This document shows positions 59,011 through 64,000 of a stretch of 64,000 nucleotides of DNA, piece by piece. Each line of letters begins with the position of its first letter. The stretch's first letter is position 1. A program made the translations under genes and the position numbers. This DNA comes from Planctomycetota bacterium (GTDB taxonomy: Bacteria; Planctomycetota; Planctomycetia; Planctomycetales; Planctomycetaceae), in the NCBI GenBank assembly GCA_014584345.1, contig JACTNB010000028.1, positions 1-64,000 of the forward strand, written 5' to 3'. The notes below the pieces were generated by a model, which was not told the origin of the DNA, searched no databases, and saw only the letters and a program-made list of their open reading frames with translations.

Positions 59011-59316
59011 CTACTCCCGCGTCGTGCTGGTGATACGGTAGGCATAGACGTACCGGGTGTCTGGCCCGCCGCCACCGCCGCCACCCTTACAACCGAGCGA
59101 CAGGAAATACCTCTCCACCCCACGAGCAACCGTGTCGCTGCCGCAGTTGCGGAAAATCCACGTCCCGTTCTTCTCGTCCACGCCGTGGCGATTGAACAGA
59201 CAGTCGCGGGGGTCGGAGGCGATGCCGCAATACCACGCGGCGAAGCCGCCGCCGCATTGCTGAATGTGGGCCAGGATTTCCGTTTGGGCCTGGCCGGTCA
59301 GGATCGAACTCATCAT
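59011..59316 (-). CDS. Small conserved protein with a possible GIY-YIG-like motif
   Basis: ATG 59316 has GAGG at 6 nt upstream. The 101-residue product reads AAWYCGIASDPRDCLFNRHGVDEKNGTWIF, with WYCGIA resembling the second strand of a GIY-YIG nuclease and Arg following, and ends with a Gly-rich turn and YVYAYRITSTT. I recall similar small proteins in phages and plasmids, so it may belong to the mobile part. The GIY half is absent, so nuclease activity is uncertain. It lies upstream of the restriction operon in the same direction. Confidence 0.55.
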   Translation of the reverse strand: MMSSILTGQAQTEILAHIQQCGGGFAAWYCGIASDPRDCLFNRHGVDEKNGTWIFRNCGSDTVARGVERYFLSLGCKGGGGGGGPDTRYVYAYRITSTTRE

Positions 59317-59753
59317 CTGATACCTCGAACACGAAACATTTGGGTCAACGGCCCGGCGGCACGATGCCGCAGGGCGAACAACATGCAGCCGGCCGGAACC
59401 TCCTTTTGGGGCTGCGGAATCTTGACCCGCGTGATCGAGGCGACGATACTGGGCGTAACAAGAAGCGCCGTCGCTCGGGCGGATCAAGTTCGGGCACGGC
59501 CGAGGGGTTGGTGTTACAGCACCTGCCCCTTTTTTGCAGCCTGAGAGACGCCTCCCAGAACAACCGCTGTATGGCCAACACTCACATTAGACTGTCCGAT
59601 AACCTCGCAGTCAATCATCTTTGTTGCGAGTATAGCCAGTGCAGGGATATTTCTGTACTGAGGCGGTGGCGCAAGTAGAGTGTTAGCAATGTGTTGCGGA
59701 GGCGGGAGTTTTTTTCAGAAAAATCATCCCAGGCATCGTCTTCCGCATCACTC
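59317..59753. other. Gene-free gap between the restriction operon and the recombinase module
   Basis: In 437 bp I find no supported gene or strong hairpin. It is a place where one end (attachment site) of the mobile element could lie, but no repeat identifying it is visible within the window. Confidence 0.4.
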
Positions 59754-60149
59754 CTACCTGCCGACGACGGCTTTCCACATCTCCCGCTGCCGCGACCAGT
59801 CGATCTCGGCGGAGATGGGACGCAGCATTTTCTCGTGGATCGCGGATTTGCCCGCCGTTACCCGGGGCAGGAACAGCAGTTCTTCCTGGATGTCCGGGGC
59901 CAACAGTGTCAGCGCCAGTATCTGCGACATGCGGGGCTGCGTGACGTGGCCAAGGCGGGCCAGTTCGTGAATGTCCGAGACCTCACGGGTTTGCAGCATC
60001 CGCTCGAGGCGGATGGCCACGGCCATCAGACGGGAGATGCGCGGGACGCGGCCGGGCTCCACCGGTTTTGGTTCCGTGGTTGCCGGGGTAACGCGACGGC
60101 GGCCGTGCGCTTCGCGGGTAAATTGAACCTTGCGTTTGACGGTAATCAT
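59754..60149 (-). CDS. Small HTH-containing protein downstream of the serine recombinase
   Basis: The 131-residue protein has a basic N-terminus and a helix-turn-helix (IHELARLGHVTQPRMSQILALTLL, residues ~60-83) as in KorB/ParB-like or sigma region 4 DNA-binding folds. Its ATG overlaps the recombinase stop as ATGA. Genes like this often accompany the recombinase/DUF2924 set, perhaps as excision factor or repressor; function is inferred from the HTH and position. Confidence 0.7.
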   Translation of the reverse strand: MITVKRKVQFTREAHGRRRVTPATTEPKPVEPGRVPRISRLMAVAIRLERMLQTREVSDIHELARLGHVTQPRMSQILALTLLAPDIQEELLFLPRVTAGKSAIHEKMLRPISAEIDWSRQREMWKAVVGR

Positions 60150-61708
60150 GCGGCGTCCTCCACGCTCCCCTGGGCGAGCGTTCTGATAGCGGATGGGTGA
60201 AAGGTGATTGCGAGCGTGCTGTCTACGGGATCGAATTCGACACGGTCGATCAGCAGCGCCAGCACCTGGGCCTGCTCTCGCGAACTCAGCGCGTTCCAGA
60301 CGTTGTCGAAATCGGCGAACGCCGCGTCGACGTCGGCCTGGCTGATCCGCTGAATCTCGACCTCGGCAATTCGGGACCGGACCTGGGCCAGTTGCTGTTC
60401 GGCCCGCGACACCCGCTCGTGCAGATCTGCAATCCGGGCGGTCGTCGCGCTGCTGGGTTCCGGCGTCACCGCCAGCCGGGCGATTTCCGCGTGGTCCCGC
60501 CCCAGTTGGCGTTCGAGTTGCCGCTGCTGAGTCGTGAGTTCTGCGAGGTCCGTCTCCGTGGCGGAACAGGCCTGCTTCAGCACCTCGGACCGCAGGCCGT
60601 CGTCATGCGCGAGACACCGAATCTGGTCGACCACCTCGGCTTCAATCTCAGCGGCAGGCAGCGATTTGGTGGGGCAGGTCTTCCAGCCGCTCTTGATCGC
60701 CTTCACGCAGGTGTAATAGCGATATCGCTTCGACCCGCGCCCGGTGAAGGTGTGAACCATCGATTGGTCGCACGCCCGGCAGTGCAGCAGCCCCTTCAGC
60801 AGTGCCCCGTATTTGTTGACCAGATGGTTGCCACGCCCGCGCCCATTCTGCTGGAGCTTGGACTGCACTTTCTCGAATACTGCCGCGTCGATGATCGGTT
60901 CGTGTTCCCCGTCATAGACCTCGGTCTTGTGCTTGATCTTCCCGATGTAGATCGGGTTTGTGAGCAGGGCATAGATGGAACACTTGTCGAATGGCCGCCC
61001 GCCACGTGCGGCTCCTTTCTTCGTCTTCCACGTCTTGTTGCACCACCCCCGCCGCGTCAGTTCCTCGACGACCGGCAGCAGCGAGCCGAGTTCCAGATAC
61101 AGGCTGAAGATGCGCCGGACCTGCGTGGCCTCTTCGGCGTTCACGACCAGTTTCGGGCTGGGGTTGGAACGGTCGACGTCGTACCCCAGCATCGGGACGC
61201 CCCCGGTCCATTTCCCCTTCCGCCGTTGGGCGGAGAGCTTATCCCGGATGCGCTCCCCGATGATTTCCCGTTCGAACTGCGCGAACGACAGCAGGATGTT
61301 GAGCGTGAGCCGCCCCATCGAATGGGTCGTGTTGAACTGCTGCGTGACCGACACGAACGAAGCACCGTTCTTGTCGAACGTCTCCATGATCCGGGCAAAG
61401 TCCAGCAGCGAACGGCTGAGCCGGTCGACCTTGTAAACGACCACGCAGTCCACCTTGCCGGCAGCGATGTCTGCCAACAGCCGATTCAGCGCCGGGCGTT
61501 CCATGTTGCCCCCGGAGAACCCGCCATCATCGTAGTGGTCCGGGAGGCAGACCCAGCCTTCGTGCTGCTGGCTGGCGATGAAAGCCTCGGCCGATTCCCG
61601 TTGGGCGTCGAGGGAGTTGAATTCTAACTCCAGACCCTCCTCCGACGACTTGCGGGTGTAGATCGCGCAGCGGACCGTCGGGGCGGTTGGTTTCTTGTTT
61701 CGGCTCAT
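60146..61708 (-). CDS. Large serine recombinase (integrase type)
   Basis: The start at ATG 61708 overlaps the DUF2924 stop (ATGA); 520 residues. The resolvase domain has the nucleophile Ser in YTRKSSEEG (S21), and VDCVVVYKVDRLSRSLLDF plus TLNILLSFAQFEREIIGERIRDK. The recombinase domain follows, then a zinc ribbon (LHCRACDQSM...YYTCVKAIKSGWKTCP), and a coiled coil. This is a phage- or ICE-type integrase catalysing attP/attB exchange. Confidence 0.95.
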   Translation of the reverse strand: MSRNKKPTAPTVRCAIYTRKSSEEGLELEFNSLDAQRESAEAFIASQQHEGWVCLPDHYDDGGFSGGNMERPALNRLLADIAAGKVDCVVVYKVDRLSRSLLDFARIMETFDKNGASFVSVTQQFNTTHSMGRLTLNILLSFAQFEREIIGERIRDKLSAQRRKGKWTGGVPMLGYDVDRSNPSPKLVVNAEEATQVRRIFSLYLELGSLLPVVEELTRRGWCNKTWKTKKGAARGGRPFDKCSIYALLTNPIYIGKIKHKTEVYDGEHEPIIDAAVFEKVQSKLQQNGRGRGNHLVNKYGALLKGLLHCRACDQSMVHTFTGRGSKRYRYYTCVKAIKSGWKTCPTKSLPAAEIEAEVVDQIRCLAHDDGLRSEVLKQACSATETDLAELTTQQRQLERQLGRDHAEIARLAVTPEPSSATTARIADLHERVSRAEQQLAQVRSRIAEVEIQRISQADVDAAFADFDNVWNALSSREQAQVLALLIDRVEFDPVDSTLAITFHPSAIRTLAQGSVEDAA

Positions 61709-62190
61709 TTCTTCCCCCACAGGCGGAAGAACAGAAAGCCGTTCATATGCGAACCGGTGACCGCCTTGGCGATGGCCGACAGCGACTTGTACCGCTGGCC
61801 CTCGTACTCGAACCCGTCTGCCACGACCAGGACGCGGATCGTGCGACCTTTGTAGTCGCGTTCGATCCAGTTGCCCGGTGGCGGCAGACGGCGATCTCGG
61901 CCCTCGGGCGGCGGAATTGTTTCCGGTTGCGTGTCGGTCGACTTCTCCTTTTCGCGGGGCGGCGTGACACGAATCTCCGCGTCGTCGGCCAACTCCTCAG
62001 CACGCTGGCGGGCGCGGTCGGAAAGACCTCCCTCCGCATTGGCCTGCAACCGCCACGCGATGCGGCGGATCAGGTAGCGCTTGTGCCGGCTGCGGCACTC
62101 CTCCCCGAACACCTCTTCAAATCTCTTGGCGAGCTGGTTCACCGACATCTTTTCCAGTCGGGCCACCTCTCTGGCCACGGTTGTCTTCAT
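61705..62190 (-). CDS. DUF2924 family protein
   Basis: The 161-residue product matches DUF2924: VNQLAKRFEEVFGEECRSRHKRYLIRRIAWRLQ at the start and the C-terminal IRVLVVADGFEYEGQRYKSLSAIAKAVTGSHMNGFLFFRL. DUF2924 is commonly encoded just before a serine recombinase and is thought to help it. Both ends are coupled by ATGA overlaps with neighbours. Confidence 0.9.
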   Translation of the reverse strand: MKTTVAREVARLEKMSVNQLAKRFEEVFGEECRSRHKRYLIRRIAWRLQANAEGGLSDRARQRAEELADDAEIRVTPPREKEKSTDTQPETIPPPEGRDRRLPPPGNWIERDYKGRTIRVLVVADGFEYEGQRYKSLSAIAKAVTGSHMNGFLFFRLWGKK

Positions 62191-62381
62191 CGCTGGTCTC
62201 CCTGGTGATTGGGCACGTCGGTCATTTCGGCGGGGGCATCCGCTTCCTGACGACCGGCCTCATGGGTTTGTGGTGTGCCGGACCGTTCCTTCCAGAGTCC
62301 TGTCCGTTCGGCGCGCTGCCGAACTCGGGACAGGCCACGGGCCAGAAGGGAGGCCAGGCTGCTTTCACGCGATTCGTTCAT
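62187..62381 (-). CDS. Small basic protein, first gene of the recombinase module
   Basis: The 64-residue reading (ESRESSLASLLARGLSRVRQRAERTGLWK) is short and basic with no known family. I accept it mainly because its stop overlaps the DUF2924 start as ATGA, continuing the pattern of the next three junctions, and because of a possible GAGG upstream (CGAGGTGAACG). Confidence is modest. Confidence 0.5.
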   Translation of the reverse strand: MNESRESSLASLLARGLSRVRQRAERTGLWKERSGTPQTHEAGRQEADAPAEMTDVPNHQGDQR

Positions 62382-62749
62382 CGTTCACCTCGCATTCCGA
62401 GGCTCGCCGGGAATCGGCGAGACCGTTGGACACAGAGAGCCTCGTTTCCGAGACAAGCTCAAGGCATGTGTCGCGAGATACTGAAGATTGGCCGGGATCG
62501 ACCGATCGCGTTGCGCGGTGATGACGCTGCACCCCCAGCGCGAGAATCGCGGCAACCTGGATGCGACGCGCTTCTGGCGCGAGTTCAGAGACTGGGGAAT
62601 CGGACTTGTTCGACACTTCGCGGGCACCACTTTCCAGGGATCAACGACGCGGACGCCAGCAGCGTCCGTCCCTGGGTTATGTATGCCTTCCCGCTCCGTC
62701 CCCGCGCGCAGGACCAGTGATTTTCGGCTGAAAAACCGCCTCGCACCAT

Positions 62750-62786
62750 TTGCCACACGCTTTGTGGCAATGCCACACGAGTTGTG
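62750..62786. promoter_or_regulatory. Repeated TGCCACACG dyads between divergent modules
   Basis: TTGCCAC (62750-62756) pairs with GTGGCAA (62764-62770), and TGCCACACG at 62751 is repeated at 62771, followed by a TTGTG half-site. A pair of overlapping dyads in a divergent intergenic region is typical of operators, probably for a module regulator. Unproven. Confidence 0.45.
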
Positions 62787-62845
62787 ACGCGACGTCTCCG
62801 CCGAGAGGCCATAACCCGGCGGTCAGGCTCGCGTCTGTGTTTTCT

Positions 62846-62869
62846 CTGCGATCAAAACGTTGATCGCAG
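62846..62869. promoter_or_regulatory. Perfect 10-bp inverted repeat upstream of the sigma-like gene
   Basis: CTGCGATCAA (62846-62855) and TTGATCGCAG (62860-62869) are exact complements around AACG. It is 61 bp before the ATG of the sigma-like gene and lacks a T-run, so an operator is more likely than a terminator. Confidence 0.55.
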
Positions 62870-62930
62870 CACAGCTTCCACGCGTCGCCTGTGAACCGCT
62901 GTGGGTGGCTGCCTCCGGCAGGAGACAGCC

Positions 62931-63521
62931 ATGTCCCAGGTTTCACAGGGAACTGATGTTTGCACGGAGTATGCCCGGACGCTCATCCGGGTGAAGGCGC
63001 GGCAGATCGTTCGCCGGCCAGGTTTCAGCAGTTCGGACACGGACGACGTCGAGCAGGATCTGTTCCTGCACCTGCTGAATCAGATTCAGCAGTTCGATCC
63101 GGCCCGCGGGTCGCTCAACACGTTCATCGCCCGAGTCGTCGACTCGGCCGTGGCGATGCTGGTGCGTGAGCGCGGCCGAAATAAGCGGGCTCCTGCAACC
63201 GGTGTCGTTCAGTCGCTGGAGGTGATGGTGGATCAAACTGATGGTCCGCCCGCGCCGCTGGGGGCCACGCTCTCGCAGGATGACGCGCAGCGCAGGACCG
63301 GCGCTGATGTGAAGTCCCACATCGATCTGTTCGAGCTGGCCGACGACCTCGCGCATCTGATCGATGCATTGCCGCCCGAACTGCAGGCGGTCTGTCGCGC
63401 CCGCATGGATCGCAACCGCAAGGAGACCGAGCGCGATCTCGATCTCTCGCGCCGCAATTACGACGCCGCGATCGAGCAGATCCGTGAGCACTTCGCGCAG
63501 AGCGGGTTCGGAGAAATCTGA
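62931..63521 (+). CDS. Sigma-70-like regulator of the mobile element
   Basis: ATG 62931 (GGAGA upstream) gives 196 residues. Residues ~10-80 (ARTLIRVKARQIVRRPGFSSSDTDDVEQDLFLHLLNQIQQFDPARGSLNTFIARVVDSAVAML) match sigma-70 region 2 in spacing. The C-terminal part (LPPELQAVCRARMDRNRKETERDLDLSRRNYDAAIEQIREHF) has region 4-like helices. It likely directs transcription of element genes. The gene is divergent from the recombinase module. Confidence 0.75.
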   Translation: MSQVSQGTDVCTEYARTLIRVKARQIVRRPGFSSSDTDDVEQDLFLHLLNQIQQFDPARGSLNTFIARVVDSAVAMLVRERGRNKRAPATGVVQSLEVMVDQTDGPPAPLGATLSQDDAQRRTGADVKSHIDLFELADDLAHLIDALPPELQAVCRARMDRNRKETERDLDLSRRNYDAAIEQIREHFAQSGFGEI

Positions 63522-63601
63522 TCGGCCGCGCGCGGCGGGACACGCCGACGGCATAGGTAACTGAGGGAAGGCCACTCGCAGCAATCTTCCCGGAGGAAAC
63601 C

Positions 63602-63904
63602 ATGACTGCCGACGTGTTCCGCTTTTTGATCTCACCCGATGTTCCGCTGGTCGAAGCGGAGATGACCCTGCAACTGGCGACGTTCGCCGCCGAGGGTCTG
63701 TTCGGATCAGCGCGGGTTCGTCTCGACTTCGGCTACCACCTCGACCCCAACCGTCACGCGATCCTCGTGGACGGCACGAAAGAGGCGGGAGCGGCTGTCG
63801 TGAAAGTCTTCGCCGGCCTGCTGCTGCGGGAGTTCGGTGAGGAGGCCTTCCGCGTTGAGCGTGTCTGTTCCCAGTCTCATCAACCTGAGGAGGTCGCTGC
63901 ATGA
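63602..63904 (+). CDS. Small protein of unknown function upstream of a P-loop ATPase
   Basis: A good GGAGGAA precedes ATG 63602. The 100-residue product (ISPDVPLVEAEMTLQLATFAAEGLFGSARVRLDF) has mixed alpha/beta features and no family I know. Its stop overlaps the next start as ATGA, so the two are probably partners. Confidence 0.65.
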   Translation: MTADVFRFLISPDVPLVEAEMTLQLATFAAEGLFGSARVRLDFGYHLDPNRHAILVDGTKEAGAAVVKVFAGLLLREFGEEAFRVERVCSQSHQPEEVAA

Positions 63905-64000
63905 GTTCACTGTCCCGCATCCAGCGGGGACGCATGTCAAAACCGCCCCGCATTTTGTGCTACGGCGTCGAAGGGATCGGCAAGAGCACCTTCGGTTCGC
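63901..64000 (+). CDS. Phage-type P-loop ATPase, 5' part only
   Basis: The visible 33 residues end ILCYGVEGIGKSTFGS, a Walker A motif GVEGIGKST preceded by a beta strand, as in AAA_24/RecA-like ATPases of phages and integrative elements that act in recombination. It is cut by the window end. Start overlaps the preceding gene as ATGA. Confidence 0.75.
   Translation, partial: MSSLSRIQRGRMSKPPRILCYGVEGIGKSTFGS

Noticed and set aside
58938..59129. N-terminal extension of the half-S gene to 59129
   Set aside because: The extension has no HsdS-like sequence and the GTG at 58937 has a suitable ribosome site.
60197..61627. 476-aa plus-strand frame over the serine recombinase
   Set aside because: Shadow of a well-supported integrase gene.

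Overview
The window looks like a chromosomal segment of a planctomycete (order Planctomycetales or a close relative). The evidence is two DUF1559 proteins with type IV pilin-like N-termini, a DUF6807 (PmoA-like) protein, ECF sigma/ZAS anti-sigma pairs, very long or insertion-bearing flagellar proteins, moderately GC-rich DNA, and a DUF2924/serine-recombinase module of the kind common in this phylum. Assignment below phylum is not possible from this window alone.

Core-like half (1-37.8 kb). After the 3' end of a tRNA-Lys(CTT) come a KAP-like membrane-inserted P-loop NTPase, a Tat-exported sugar isomerase-like protein, and an exported alpha/beta hydrolase. A nucleotide-sugar epimerase and a Wzc-like tyrosine autokinase follow, suggesting exopolysaccharide synthesis and export. 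Next are a membrane NfeD/ClpP-like protease, a GH5 glycosidase, a DUF6807 protein, a repeat-containing lipoprotein and a FIST sensory protein. A minus-strand flagellar cluster runs flgF-flgG-flgA-flgH-flgI-flgJ(rod-binding)-flgN-like-flgK-flgL. FlgL carries four tandem repeats of about 100 residues. The dnaG-rpoD pair, a DUF1559 protein, a small lipoprotein, an M20 peptidase and an amidohydrolase complete this half.

Mosaic region (36.7-47.9 kb). This stretch holds broken genes and small mobile sequences: a frameshifted VOC protein, a hydrolase fragment, a truncated DUF1559 gene, a WD40 fragment, the C-terminal end of a P-type ATPase and a frameshifted ECF sigma gene. Intact genes here are a phosphoketolase, a secreted protein, and an ECF sigma/anti-sigma/secreted-protein operon. 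The secreted-protein gene at 39.0-39.9 kb is bracketed by two near-identical sites of 114-115 bp with integron attC architecture, so it looks like a gene cassette. Three copies of a MITE-like element with short terminal inverted repeats and long nested hairpin arms lie in this region; a fourth, degenerate copy is at 8.0 kb.

Defence and mobile region (47.9-64 kb). A compact eight-gene minus-strand operon encodes a single-TRD half-HsdS, HsdM, full HsdS, an unrecognised 569-aa coiled-coil protein, HsdR, a YgjP-like metallopeptidase, a SAP-like protein, and a zinc-ribbon protein whose C-terminal domain resembles tails of AfsR-like signalling proteins. This expanded type I restriction-modification locus is the best candidate in the window for an undescribed system. 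It lies beside a four-gene recombinase module whose stop and start codons overlap (ATGA). Divergent from that module is a phage-like set (sigma-like protein, small protein, P-loop ATPase) that runs off the window end. Two inverted-repeat sites lie between the divergent transcription units.
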